Below are positions 21,309 to 33,112 of a stretch of DNA of 64,000 bases, in pieces. The position numbers and the translations under genes were made by a program. This DNA comes from Wolfiporia cocos (Eukaryota; Basidiomycota; Agaricomycetes; Polyporales; Phaeolaceae). The stretch spans positions 1,364,001-1,428,000 of the forward strand of contig JACCLO010000003.1 in the NCBI GenBank assembly GCA_029448655.1, written 5' to 3'. Under the pieces are notes generated by a model. It saw only the letters and a list, made by a program, of their open reading frames with translations. It did no database searches and had not been told where the DNA came from. Each line of letters opens with the position of its first letter. Position 1 is the first letter of the stretch.

Positions 21309-24081
21309 ATGCCGGCGTTCTGCATGCCTCTGCGGGCCGCACGCGCACGCGCGTCGTCGGCGGCGTCATCGTCTCCTGATTCTCGCGACACGGGCACGTC
21401 GAGGACATACCGCGTGGGCGCGACGCAGCTCGCCGCGCCGCTTGTCGAGGCGAAGCACCTGCAGGCGTACCTGCGCCTCCTCGGCGCGTTCAGGGCACTC
21501 CGGGCGGCCATCGAGGCGTGCGGGGACGCGCGGCTCCCGGAGCTCGTCAGCTTCCTGGACGCCCCGGACCGGTGGGCGTGGTTCGTGGGGCTGGCGGTCG
21601 AGCGGTGCGTGCACGTTCTCATGCCGCGGAGTTGCGCCAAGATCCATCGCCACACGGCGATCGCGAGCCTGTGCGCGGGCGCGATGGATCTGGGCCACCT
21701 TCGTCGCGTACTGTGCGGCGGCGGGACTGACCGTGCACGCCTAGCTTCCAGCGGTGGGCGGCGGCCGTCCGACCGGCCGACTTTGAGGCCTGGGTAAGGG
21801 AGCAGTTCCCCCCGGTCGACGTGCTGATGGTATGGCACGCGTACATGCTCAGCCCGGAGTGCGTCCGTCGTTCATCTCGCATATGTGTGCGTCTGATCGC
21901 CGGTGCGAATCTAGATGGTACGCCGAGGACTGCGACCGTCTGCCCGTCATGCGCCGGCTAAAGGGCGTGTCCGGCTGGCTGCTCCCCGCGTCTGTGAGTT
22001 GCGAGCAAGGAAGCTTCTTGGCGGAGAGATGCTGATGGATCTTGTGCAGATCGTGCTGGGCGATCTGACGACATACAGGCCCACCCCGGAGCGCGTGAGC
22101 AGCTGGTTCGCGCAGACGAACACGCCGTACGACCCGCTGGACGCTGCTGCGTTCATGACGCACAAGGAGCTGAGGTGTCCTCAGTGCGAGGGGCTTATCC
22201 AAGCGCGTACGTTGCTTTTTCGTATCGATGCAGCAATTTACAGAGGCATTCGCGGCTCCCATAGCTTACGTCAATGTCACGGGCACCGGTTATACACAGC
22301 AGAACTTTGCCATTGCGTGCCCCGAGTGCACGCTGGAGATTACACGGGACGTGCTGGCGCTGGGGAAATTCATTGAAGACTTGGTGGCGGACCATATCGC
22401 AGGCAGCTCACGCAACAGAGTAAAAGTCTATTTGGCGTGAGTGCAGCGAGAAATGGGATTGTAAAGCAGGAGTAACTCACCTGTACTCATATTCCAGCGG
22501 CACGCTCCGAACAGAAACGGACCCGTTAAACGTACAAGCTGCGACACGCATTAAGGCCACGATGCTTCAAGCGAGTGACCTGCAGCCAAGTGCCCAGGTA
22601 GACCTTGTCTAGACTCCGAGTGAGAGTTCTCGCTCATGTACGCTGCCACAGCTCTCTCGCAACGCATGGAAGCGTGAAATCCAGTTCAAGCTGCGCTATT
22701 CTATTTTGAACATTGAACGGGCGACATCCTATGTGATGAAAAGTATTGGAGCGAAGCGTATGTGAGTGTGGATTGCTGTGCCGGTTGCACTATACTGAGC
22801 AAGTTCATCGCGCGTAGTATGAGGCGAATTCTCAGCGCATATATTGACGATAGGCCTTTCTCTATTGATTTGGTGAATGCTGTAAGCCTGATCCATCCAA
22901 TGGTTCCGCTTGTGAAACCTGATAGATAGCCCATGCATAGGTCGTTCGCCAGGGTACATTTATTGATACCATGTATGCATTCGGCTGGACCGACTTTGAC
23001 TATTTCACTCGTGGCAAAGACTACCTTGTCCTTGACTTTGTAGTCGGAAGATATCATGCGTATGTCTCATCACCTGGGTAATTAATAGATAGACTAATTA
23101 GGGATCTAGATACCTGGATCTTGTGGCATCTTCCCCTGCCTCTCTATTTGTGCCCGCTCTGGATATCGACCTTGCGTGGCACGCGCATCAGCTTCTGGGA
23201 GACAAATACCCGGTCGATTGCCTCAAGCTCATGAGTCGCTACATTGATCAGTAAGTGTATAATCAGCCAATGTCCGTTATACTAGCCTCATATTTCTTCG
23301 CTCTACCAGTGACAGTCAGATGGAAGAAAAGCAGTTTGCCACTGCATTTGATGTTACATGTCGCGCATGGCAGGTAAATGAAATCGCTCAAGGTGGTGAC
23401 TATTCCGCACTTACATGCTATCCTCAGCAACGATTCGGTGTACCCTACATGCATTGCGGATGCCTACTTAAAGACGAGACATTCTGCCAACGGCTGAAGC
23501 GCGTCTTCCGCCGATCGTGTCGCGCTCACGGTGTCTTCTGCACTCTATACCCACCATCTCGTCCTGATGCGCTTGCCGCCACGCACCCTTGCCTGCATGC
23601 TTCATCCTCGGCGAGCAGTGTCGTTCCTCATACCATTGCTGGTGAGACTCCTACGGAGAAACACAAAGACAAGAGGAACAGTGACTGCAGCATGCGAGCA
23701 AAGTGCGAGCGCACAGCGATGAAGAAGCGGCGGAAATCTGCGTCCGCCAGTAGCATGATGACGATGTCGACGTCGACGACTGCTGTGAACTCCTGGGGCT
23801 CTGTCCGCTCCAAGTCGCCGTCAGCGAAGTCGTCACGCCGCACCTCGTCATCGTCTGCCGGGGGCTCGCTTGCTCAGTGGGTGGAAATCCGTTCGTGAGT
23901 AATTTCGATTGCGGCGGTGCGCCCGAGGCTCAACTGGTACAGGGGATCCGTGCATGCCTTGATTCTTCCTGGAACAGAGGGCGAGAGATTGGCGGCCGTA
24001 CAGGAGCAGGCTGAGGTGGCGCCGGTTGCAGACGGTACCCCTGTTAGATCACCAGACTGGGATGATGACGGCCTCGGTTGA
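21309..24081 (+). CDS. GRDP-like protein (DUF1399, glycine-rich domain-containing protein family)
   Basis: Thirteen exons: 21309-21604, 21745-21858, 21915-21993, 22050-22206, 22244-22436, 22498-22597, 22652-22761, 22818-22881, 22941-23059, 23110-23250, 23310-23373, 23428-23894, 23943-24081. They sum to 2043 nt and 680 residues with one open frame. Two family signatures are clear: VDVLMVWHAYMLSPEWYAEDC in the N-terminal third and ALDIDLAWHAHQL followed by DKYPVDCLKLM in the middle. Both match the W-H-x-H-type segments of PF07173 proteins. CPQCEG and CPECTLE between them may form a zinc site. The C-terminal part is Ser/Lys-rich, ending SPDWDDDGLG. Plant GRDPs have been linked to stress and RNA-binding; the fungal function is unknown. 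The exons at 22498-22597 and 22652-22761 lack in-frame ATGs and are supported by splice sites and frame. Confidence 0.85.
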
Positions 24082-24436
24082 GTTATTTGAAGCAACAGGT
24101 AGGCCAAAGTGCATCTTTATATGCGGAGGACGCTTGTATTGACCTTGTCAAGACAGTAACGTTCGGACGACGATTCATGCAGCTATGATTTTGATGATAA
24201 AATGTACGATAACTGGATTTTTCCAGCAATGACATACATGACCACGTTCATGATTAATCACTACACGATTGTGCGCTCATTGTAAACCACCTCACTGCTT
24301 CATGTAATTTGGAACTGTTGACGCAGTGCTTGCATATATGGGCAAGCCTGATAAGGTTGGTTGTGTCTACATCAGATTTGACAGTCACCCCACAGTACTT
24401 GCCTGCTGCAGTCACAGGCTGCTACCATATCCAGTC
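24082..24436. other. Intergenic, no feature seen
   Basis: This is AT-richer than the flanking genes. Nothing is recognisable apart from the presumed 3' untranslated region of the GRDP-like gene. Confidence 0.4.
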
Positions 24437-24661
24437 ATGAGGTTCATCATCGACGCTGGCAAGAATCTTCTGGGGGCCATCGTGTATGCAATGGCACGTG
24501 CTGGCCAAGAGGTAGTCGCGCAAATTTACAAGATAACTGGGCAGCGTGGGGAAGGTTTCCAGGCATTCTCTCAGGCTATGCAAGAGTTGCTCGTAGATCT
24601 ACTCGAGCGACTTAAAGAAGAAATCTCTCTGCCGCGTGAGACAGCAGCCTTTGTGGCATAA
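24437..24661 (+). pseudogene. Degenerate copy of the neighbouring secreted helical/ISG12-like genes
   Basis: An open frame of 74 residues from MRFIIDAGKN resembles the middle of the two intact genes downstream. Its AGQEVVAQI..QAFSQAMQELLVDLLERLKEE matches the helical region with LDELFERLKDEFPPP of the gene at 25722. It lacks a signal peptide, the conserved PPP..HEER segment and the whole C-terminal ISG12-like exons. No downstream exon could be joined before the stop. I read it as a truncated paralogue. A short functional protein cannot be excluded. Confidence 0.5.
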
Positions 24662-25721
24662 AACTAAAACTTAATGTACAGACAGCTCCGGGTACGTAAT
24701 CCTTTTGTTTGCGAAGTGAATCATTGTGCACTCTTCAGAGCTGGCGCTGTTCATGTTCGGAGTGTGTTGCATGACTCGACGAAGAGGAAAGCTTCCAAGA
24801 CAAAGGCTCGTCTTTGACCGATGAAGGACCGGCCACATATGATATACCCAGAGCACTGCAGATTATGAAAGCTAGATCATCTGTATGGAACATTTGATTT
24901 GCTGCCTTGCACCTTGCAGTGTCATCTGAAGGCGAGGATTGATAGTGAACGCTGCTTCCGTATGCTGTGGCGTCGCCGCTTGTCCGCGATTCTCTGCGCG
25001 TTCTGTAGCTCGCGCGTATATAGGCCAATGAATAATCTACCCCATCTTCAGCTCGCCGGTTCACAGATGCTCCTACTACACCCATTAACATCGACGCGAG
25101 CATCTGTATGCGTCGAGGTACGTACAGCGTGACATGGTACACTCTTCTGGGACGACTATTCAGGCTGCTTCGTCCATAATTGATAATACCGCTGCAAGCG
25201 TCTGCTAACCTCTGATAGTATGTTTCATATTCTGATACAGATATTTTCCAGCTCGCAACACAGTCACCAGCTGTCTATCAAGAATGCAGCAAGCGTGCAA
25301 TGTTATACCACAGCGAATCGTACCACGCCATGCATGCGCATTGCACTGTGGCGTACAAAACACAGTAGCAACGTTACATAACCTCGTGCGCGCCGAACTC
25401 TCTTCTGATCTTCTGATCTTCTGATCCTCCACGCTGTTAACTCATCGCTGAGTCCTGGCTTTGCAATAGTGTCTTCACTATGCTCGGCCTAACCTGCATT
25501 TCGGCTACTTTGCTCCTATTCGCCATCATGTCAAGGGTCGCACAGAACGATTAGGATCAGCCACCCTGGCAGAGGCACTGTCGCAATTAGAAGGGAAATA
25601 AGGTTAGCGCCCAATTGCGTATTCATATGGGTGCTTCCATCGAATGCGGCACGCCTGTCGTGCGTGGTATATAATCGCACCAGATCGCTCAGAGCTCCCC
25701 TTGACCTGTTCCACGATAGCG
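24662..25721. other. Intergenic with promoter of the next gene
   Basis: There is no gene I can support. A short tandem repeat (TTCTGATC repeated three times) lies near 25402-25427. A TATATAA element at 25668-25674 is 48 bp upstream of the next start codon and is a plausible core promoter. Confidence 0.4.
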
Positions 25722-26919
25722 ATGCAGCTCACAATAGCTCGAACATGGCTAGGGGCCCTCGGTGCAGCATGCTTCGTTGGCCTTATCGCCCCCACCCCAG
25801 TGGCGAGCATTCCTTCGCCCCCGTTCGGGGGCAACGCGCTGGCTGATTTTGCGTCGCGACTCCATGCCCAAGTGCATGCCCACGCGATTAAGCAGTGGTC
25901 TGCTGTTCAGCAGGTCCAAAGTATGGTTGTCGATGAACTAAATGTGATTATTTGCATTGTACTCATGAGCTTTCATCAGCATACCTCGCACCCCAATCGG
26001 GCGCTGTCGAAACGAACGATGAAGACACAAACATCGACCCCGACAACTTCTGGAGGCGCGCCACAGAACTGGGCGAACGTGCTCAGCGGTACGCGGAGTA
26101 CCTGGCGAATGAGGCTGTGAAGGACATCCCAGAGGTTGCCAACCAGTTCCGTAACATCAAGGACACTGTGGCATCGGTCATAACTATCACTTCGGAGTTC
26201 AAGGACGAGATGTCCTCCAACGCGGAGGTTCACCAGGAAAATCTCGAGGATTTCTCAGAAGGTCTGAGTAGGATCCTTGATGAGCTCTTCGAGCGTCTCA
26301 AAGATGAGTTCCCTCCCCCGGACCACGCCCCGAGCCACGAGGAACGGCAGGAGAAGGTATCTATTGTATTCAGCAGGGTGGAGGAGGCGATTGTGCACTT
26401 TGCAGGCGAGCGCGGTATGTCTGAGGAAAGAGTTCGGGAATTCATGGACCGCATCCGTCCTCATATTGAGGACCTCATTGTAACGATCGGTATGCTTCAT
26501 GGTATTGAGATTTCTCGGAGAAGACAATGCTGACAAATCTTTCAGGTGACCTTGTCGAGCAGCATCCAGTGCTCCTCGAAACGCTATTGATTGCTGGTAC
26601 GTTCATGCTCATCCCGGAGGGGTGGTTCCTGCGCCCTCTCCTGCGTCTGTTTGGATTCGGACCAGAGGGACCTGTCAAAGGTACGTAGATCCATGTGTCG
26701 GTGAAGAGCGCATGCCATATTAACGATTGGCCATCAGGTTCTGTGGCTGCGTGGTCTCAGCGCGTCTTCTACGGTGCGAGGGTACCTACAGGCAGCTGGT
26801 TTTCTCACTTGCAGAGGGCTGGCATGATTGCCTGGGAGCCCATCAAAAGGGGCTGGTGGGCGATCATTGGCGGCATCATTGCAGGCGTGGCAGGCCTGCT
26901 GGATTGCTTGAGGAGATGA
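25722..26919 (+). CDS. Secreted helical protein with C-terminal interferon-inducible 6-16/ISG12-like domain (copy 1)
   Basis: Exons 25722-25920, 25980-26489, 26546-26680 and 26738-26919 give 341 residues. A signal peptide is likely (about 1-29, MQLTIARTWLG..PTPVAS). Residues 60-235 are strongly helical and charged, with LDELFERLKDEFPPP..SHEERQEKV. The last two exons encode a domain with GFGPEGPVKGS, AAWSQRVFYGA, GSWFSHLQRAGM and a terminal hydrophobic Gly-rich segment (WWAIIGGIIAGVAGLL). This order resembles the Ifi-6-16/ISG12 family of small membrane proteins, which in animals act at mitochondria or the nuclear envelope. In fungi such domains are known only as hypothetical proteins, and the role here is unknown. 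The gene at 27300 is a clear paralogue with the same exon layout at the 3' end, including a 135-nt exon. Confidence 0.78.
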
Positions 26920-27299
26920 CCATGCCGGCACTGAGAAACCTGGTGTTTTTTCACGTTGTTGAACTGCGGGATTCTGTCGCGTACCCGGAAGATTTTGTAT
27001 CCATGAAGTGAGACTTCTGCACTTGAGCAGATGTACGATAGAGTTGTTGTATGTCGAGAGACACAGAAGTCAATGTGTTGCGAGTTGCAATGTCGCGCTT
27101 TCCGAGCTAACGCTCACTGAACAAAGCAGTGGTCAGAATCCACAGCTCGTATACATAGAGTTCTGTCGCAAATCACGAATCACATCCGGCTAACCAAACC
27201 GGCAGGAGGCATCAAACCTTCTTCGCGTCGCATACAAAAACCGTGCTGCAGTATGCTCTGGATTTACCTTGTCTTTCCTTGCTCTGCTGCTCAGCTAAG
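26920..27299. other. Intergenic between the two ISG12-like paralogues
   Basis: These 380 bases hold the 3' end of one paralogue and the promoter of the next. No TATA element or other feature stands out. Confidence 0.35.
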
Positions 27300-28503
27300 A
27301 TGAGGATTATACCCTGCTCTCGGTGGCTATGGGCGATTTCGGCATCAGCGATTGTGGCGCGCAACGTGTGCGCCATCCCGGTCGTGCTGGCGCCCGCAAG
27401 CGCGGCGTGAGTCCTCGATAACCAGTCGTAGCGGTTACACACAAGTTGTTTTTCTAACCTGGCACTCTCTAGTAACGAAGTTGCCGAAGGGAAGGATTTC
27501 GCTTTATATACCTCTCCGATTGGGGTGCCCGAGGATAACCAATTGGTCGTACGCGACCTGGACATCGCTGGTCGGTCAGCTTCAGACAGCGAGCGAGTCT
27601 CTCCTGCTGACACCACACGCAGATATCTGGGAGAGCATTAAATCGGGTAGCGCGGCCAAACACGTCGAGCAGCTCATCCAGGACGCCATCGCCTCAGGTG
27701 AGGATGCCGTCGCGGAGCAGATCCATGAGATCCACGTGACGGCACTGGCTGTGGCGTCCGGTATCAGCAGGATCGCAGACGACGTGCGCACTGCCTCTGC
27801 TGCCTACAGTGCGGGCAATCAGACGGCGTCTGAGAGTATCGAGCAAGCTACAAAGACCCTTGTTGAGCTATTGGAGGAACAATTCCCGCCGCCGAGCCAA
27901 GCCGCTGGCCACGAAGAGCGCAAGGCAGAGGTGGCTGCGTTCCTGTCACAAGTGGAGAGCACACTCGTGGGGTGGATGGAAGCGATGGGACCATCGGGTT
28001 CGCATTCAGTTGCAACTCATGGTATGGGTGGCATAAATCATATTGTCGATGCTGTCGACCTGAAGGCGCACCTCGATAATATTCGGCCTCACATTGAAAA
28101 TCTGCTCGTACTGATTGGTGGGTAGACGCCACGCTGAAAGGTCAAAAATCACTGATTAATCACCGCATGCGATAGGCGATCTCAATGAGCAACACCCTCA
28201 CATAGCGACCGCACTTGCCGCGGCTACGATCACCGTAGTGCTTTGGGAAGTAAAGTTCCTTCGTCCCGTTCTCGACCTCGCAGGGTTTGGACAGAAAGGA
28301 CCGGTCAAAGGTGAGTGAATCCTTAGTTTGTCCAATCATCCAAGGATGCATAACAGCTCGCAACATCTTCAGGCACCCTCGCCGCGTGGACCCAAAGGAT
28401 GGTATTTGGAGGAGCGGTGCCGAAGGGCAGCTGGTTCTCGGTGCTGCAACGCCTTGGCATGACGTTGGTCAGAAGAGAAACTCTCATCCTCGCCCTGGAC
28501 TGA
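27300..28503 (+). CDS. Secreted helical protein with C-terminal ISG12-like domain (copy 2)
   Basis: Exons 27300-27406, 27473-27570, 27623-28117, 28176-28310 and 28373-28503 give 321 residues. The intron 27571-27622 is inferred because the preceding frame runs into a stop, and splicing GTCGGT..ACGCAG restores the conserved helical region beginning DIWESIKSGS. A signal peptide is likely (MRIIPCSRWLWAISASAIVA). The middle is helical and ends with LVELLEEQFPPP..GHEERKAEV, matching copy 1. The last two exons give LDLAGFGQKGPVKGT, AAWTQRMVFGGA and GSWFSVLQRLGM. The terminal hydrophobic segment of copy 1 is replaced here by a short charged end (VRRETLILALD), so membrane anchoring may differ. The 135-nt penultimate exon is the same length as in copy 1. 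Confidence 0.75.
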
Positions 28504-28735
28504 GTGAATCGAAACCGTCAACATTTGCACTGACTTTCGATACCATCACGATGTTGTATGATTGATGTCCGATTTGCGTTACGTCTTTGCACTGTGTTCT
28601 TCGAGCCACGTTCTCGCATGTGCATGTTGTCCTGTACATTATGAGTGCTGCGAAACTATATCAATACCACAGTTCTATGGGCTGAAGCGTTGAATATGGA
28701 TCACGGAAGTGTATTCACGTTGCCAAATGTCCATG

Positions 28736-28784
28736 CCTGAAACTGCCTATAGGCAGTTTCAGGCGCCTTCTAGCTAGAAGGCGC
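28736..28784. repeat. Two adjoining perfect palindromes
   Basis: Positions 28736-28763 form a perfect 28-bp palindrome (arm CCTGAAACTGCCTA). Positions 28763-28784 form a perfect 22-bp palindrome (arm GCGCCTTCTAG) sharing one base with it. As RNA each would fold into a hairpin. They are followed by AGCGAGCGCGAGCG-type sequence. They could be a transposon end or a terminator-like hairpin pair; I cannot assign them. Confidence 0.75.
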
Positions 28785-30846
28785 ATGAGAAAGCGAGCGC
28801 GAGCGAAGCCGCGCATTGATAATACTAAGATATACGAGGCAGCAGATTGTATGATCGCTGTTGATCACGTTCTATAAACCAGATATGACTTGCATTATAG
28901 TCTTCGGTAATATCAGCCACATGCTCAAAGAAAGCGACGCACCTGCATGCCCTATGCTATAAATAAATAATGCTTGGATGAAATTGTAGTCCTCATTGCA
29001 TCGTTGGAAGACAGGTTTCCGATTTCTCTGAACCTCAACATATCTGCTGCACAAGACAACGCGGATGTTGACTGGTGACCGAGGTCGCTTGCTCACGATC
29101 ACACATAGATACCTGATCGATGGGGTGCATTCCGGACCGTCTTCAGAGGCCGAAACGTGGCTTCAGAGTGAGTATCTGTATCTGAGGCCGAGCTGCTTCT
29201 GAGTATGGAAAGGGAAGCCGACCCGTTCGGTGTCAGACTCTGGCACATCCTAAATTATTTTTCCTGCCGCTCTGGAGTCATGCCAATCCATGCCCGACGA
29301 TGAAGGCTCTTTTAAGTTCGCCTATTGTGGACCACCGTGCGGATGACGCGTTCTTTTCCAATATGCTATAATACTGGAGTTGGGTCAAGGAAAGCCACTT
29401 ACAAGGCTACAGCAGATAGGGACATGCATCTATCGCAAAGAGTTACGCTCCAAGACTGACGAACACTTATCTTCCTCTCACGCTTAGAATACTGTACCTG
29501 GCATGAATCGCGCTTACGGAGTGGTGCCTTAAAATTCACCGGATACCTGGCCGCCGGCCGTGGTGGAACCTGTACGGAGTTACCTGTCATGCAATGGCTG
29601 TGCCAGGGTATCACAACTAGATATAAATCGCCCCGATGTACGCACCTACTGAATTGACGAGCCGGTCCGCTATTGTCATGTGCCACAACCTGGGCTCAAG
29701 GCCGCTGAACGAGGTTTGGGATGCGCATACCTAGGCGACAAATGAGATAGGCGCAGAACTGCTTTGGATAGTGATCGGCACGCTGAGGGTGTGCAGCTTT
29801 CATACAGTAAACCAAGCATGTGTGCAGCATGCGCGCTGGATGCGCGCTGGTAAAGCGGTTATATGTCGATGAACCTGACGTAGGTGTGTAAGCTTACACA
29901 AGAAACAAAACAGTGTATGTGAATTACTCATACATGCATAACTCTTCGGCCGACTCAGTGCCCTGAGCAGTTACGAACAGTTGCGGAGTTTGTGAAAGAT
30001 CTAGGCGTAGCGACGCTGATCTTTCCAATTTCGGCCTGGCTATGTTGAAGGGGGGCTATCGGTATGTCCATAGAATGTGCTCATAGTGAACTTCATCTTT
30101 GTGCATCGCTTAAGTCGATGATCCGCCGCGAGCATTGAGGGTAGCAACGCGCAAATGCAAAGAGCAGCCACAGGGCAGGGTGTCGAATGAGATCTGATCG
30201 GGCGATCGAGACGCGTGACGCCCAACCCAGATCTTGACCAATTCAACACCAACACCATGCAAAAACGTTTGTTCAAGTTCTGTATGCGCCTTGTAGAGCT
30301 AGCTCTGTGCAAGTCTGATTACGCTTCTGGCAGCCCACGCTTACTCACGCACATGCGATATGAGCTAATCTCGGGTTTGAACTCCATTTTGCCTCTCAAA
30401 CACATCACTCGCAAAACATCGGCGCAGTGTGGATAACTGGATCTACACGCATAATGCCTAGCCAAGGACTTCTATCGGTGACAGCCCGGAACAATTCCCA
30501 CTAAGCAATACATTACATCAAAGTGGATCAACTTCGTTGCTCATATACCCTCTCCGTGCTGTGGATTTGTTGTGCAGAAAAGCAATGCTTGTTTAGTTCT
30601 ATATAAATCACAAAGATTAGTCTGCCATAGACATAGTCTGTATATACCAGGTGCGACTTCATTGTGCTCCACTACTCGTCCGTGAGACCATTCGAGGCAG
30701 AGTATAGAATTTCCCAAGCTGTGTGGGAGCAGTTGGAGGGCATCCACTCAGGGCTGCTTTGAAATGAAATCATGGAAGGACTCTCAGACTTGGTGACTAA
30801 CCAACAAGTTCAATCCAGCGGAGCGCACTACAAACAATGCAGGCAT

Positions 30847-30853
30847 TATAAAG
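30847..30853 (+). promoter_or_regulatory. TATA box of transporter 1
   Basis: TATAAAG lies 89 bp before the start codon at 30942. The same element in the same surrounding sequence (GGCATTATAAAGCAAA) precedes transporter 2 at 35632-35638, so promoter and gene were duplicated together. Confidence 0.6.
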
Positions 30854-30941
30854 CAAAGCAAATGTGGTAGCAGGTCGGATGGTTTCCTTCCAGCTCTTCG
30901 AAGGCTTCAGCTTGCCCTGCTTGTGACATACGCTGTGTACG

Positions 30942-33112
30942 ATGTCTACTATTGGACTGGAAGTGGAAGAAATCTCGACGAGCGTATCCTCCGAAAAATT
31001 GTCCGAGGAGAATTTCTGTGTATCGCAGGTCCAGGTCGAGGATGCTCACGAGAAGGAGATCGCTGAGGTGTACAACCCAGACGTGGATATAAGCGGCGTG
31101 GACGAGCGCAAACTCATGCGGAAAATAGATTGGCGCCTCGTTCCTTGGCTGTCGTTCTTGTTTCTACTTAGTTTTCTAGATCGCACTGCCGTTGGGAATG
31201 CGAAGGTATTATTCAGGAGCTTGTACCGTGAACATTTTGAATTCTCATCTCAGACTCTAGTTGTATGGCATTGAACAGGATTTACACATAACAGATGCAC
31301 AATATCTTATCGCGCTGACCGTATTCTTCTTCCCATATGCCGTCTTCGAGGTGAGTTCATGCATTTGGGCACGGACATTCTAGTAATCGTTTGCTCGTAG
31401 GTCCCTTCCAACATTATACTAAAGAGGATGCGCCCGTCGATATGGCTATCATTCCTCATGTTCGCATGGGGCATCATGATGGTGAGCCGTTTTGTAAGCA
31501 ATTTGCATGAGATCTTAATCAAGCGATGAAGACCGTGCAAGGCCTTGTTCATGACTACAGTGGCTTACTAAGTGAGTTATGCTCCTCAGCTCAGCATTTC
31601 GCAGCAATTTCGCATCGTTGCTGGACAGGCTCAAGCGAACTAACGTTGATGGCTGATAATTATAGTCATGCGATGGCTACTCGGCGCCTTTGAAGCTGGA
31701 TTATTTCCCGGTGTGACGTATTACCTGTCTTGGTATGTTTCACTGAGATCTGAGGTTTCAAGCTCACAATTTGAACGGTACCTGCAGCTGGTACAAACGC
31801 TCAGAGTTTGGTTTACGCGCGGCATTATTCTTCTGTGCGGCAACTATCGCAGGTGCATTTGGTGGTCTGCTTGCGGTGCGTTGTTCAACAATAACAAAAG
31901 TCCTGTAAGCCGGGTTTGCTAAGGATGCAATTGATAGGCTGGCTTGTCGCAGATGGGAGGGGTTGGCGATAATCCCGCATGGGCGTGGATATTCATAATA
32001 GAAGGTCTCATAACCATAGTTGCGAGTGTATTCTCGTACTGGATCATCCAGGACTTCCCGGACACAGCCAAATTTCTCACTGAGGAAGAGCGGACCTTCG
32101 TCATCCGGCGGTTGCACGCAGACGGGCAATTTAGCGCTACAGGGGAGAAATTGACTTTGCGGTATGTCGTCCAAGGACTGTCGGACTGGAAGACCTGGCT
32201 TGGGAGTGGGTGTGAACAATTAACAAAAGCAATTAAAGCTGACACCTAGTACACAGTGGCGCTTTATATGGGAAATGAGGGGCCCCTGTATGCTATTGCG
32301 CTCTTCCTTCCCAGCATCGTCAACCAGGTAGATGGGTTTTGTACTTATTATCAATGTCATACTAACACCCTACTTTATAGCTCGGATATACCGCTACTCC
32401 TGCCAACCTTCTCACAGTCCCGGTGTATGTTCTAGCCTGCATAGTTACCTGCCTCGTAAGCTACTTGGCAGATCGATACGGAGGTAGAGGATACTTCAAC
32501 ATGTGGGTAATTTGCTTGGAAAAGGCCCGTCAGCAGGACTAAATCGTTGTCATCATAGCGGGTGCATGCTCGTTGGTGGGACAGGCTACATCATCCTCAT
32601 ATTTTCCCGAAACGCCGCACTCTCATACTTTGCTTGTTATTTGGCTGCGTGTGGAGTATATCCGTGCGTGCCAAATGTCATTGCATGGATGTCAGGCAAC
32701 CTCGAGGGATCCTACAAACGCGGTGTGGCACTGGGGATGCTGATTAGCTGGGGCAATGTAAATGGAGCAGTCTCCTCTAATGTGGTAAGTCGTGCCTTAT
32801 TCGCTCCAATATTAAGCCATTTGCATTGAAAGCCGTCGTTTCACGCAGTATCGCGCACAGGATGCACCGTGGTATACACTCGGCCACGGGATCCTCCTCA
32901 TATACATCGGAATATCTCTCATCTCCTCCACTACATTCATCCTACTGCTTGGACGAGAGAACAGGAAACGCGACAGGGGAGAACGAGATGAGGTCATCAA
33001 GGGTGTCAACGAGGACAGGGTGGATCTGCGGAAGAACGGAATCTTCTCGAGCGTGGATGAGGCGCGAAGAGAGCGAGGAGACAAATGGAGCGGCTATCGC
33101 TATACGTGGTAA
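30942..33112 (+). CDS. MFS transporter, anion:cation symporter (ACS/Dal5-like) family, copy 1
   Basis: Eleven exons: 30942-31205, 31261-31350, 31401-31481, 31532-31571, 31666-31732, 31788-31875, 31938-32205, 32257-32327, 32381-32502, 32559-32784, 32849-33112. They total 1581 nt and 526 residues. The N-terminal cytoplasmic part ends in the family signature DERKLMRKIDWRLVPWL, followed by TM1 and FLDRTAVGNAK. Other fungal ACS hallmarks are FEVPSNIILKRMRPSIWLS in TM2-3, the motif MRWLLGAFEAGLFPG in TM4, and WYKRSEFGLRAALF. The C-terminal tail ends DKWSGYRY. The family carries organic anions such as allantoate, nicotinate, pantothenate or biotin precursors with protons at the plasma membrane; the substrate cannot be read from sequence. 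It is very similar to copy 2, from which it arose by tandem duplication. Confidence 0.9.

Larger units (their letters stand above)
28504..30941. other. Long intergenic region; right part is one arm of a segmental duplication
   Basis: No gene is supported in these 2.4 kb. Two back-to-back palindromes lie at 28736-28784. From roughly 29.6 kb to the transporter start, short blocks match the region upstream of the second transporter (for example 29660-29700 with 34440-34480, and 30190 with 34890), so this is duplicated promoter and upstream DNA. Confidence 0.5.

Noticed and set aside
24735..25142. Minus-strand open frame of 135 codons
   Set aside because: No recognisable features; lies in AT-rich intergenic DNA.
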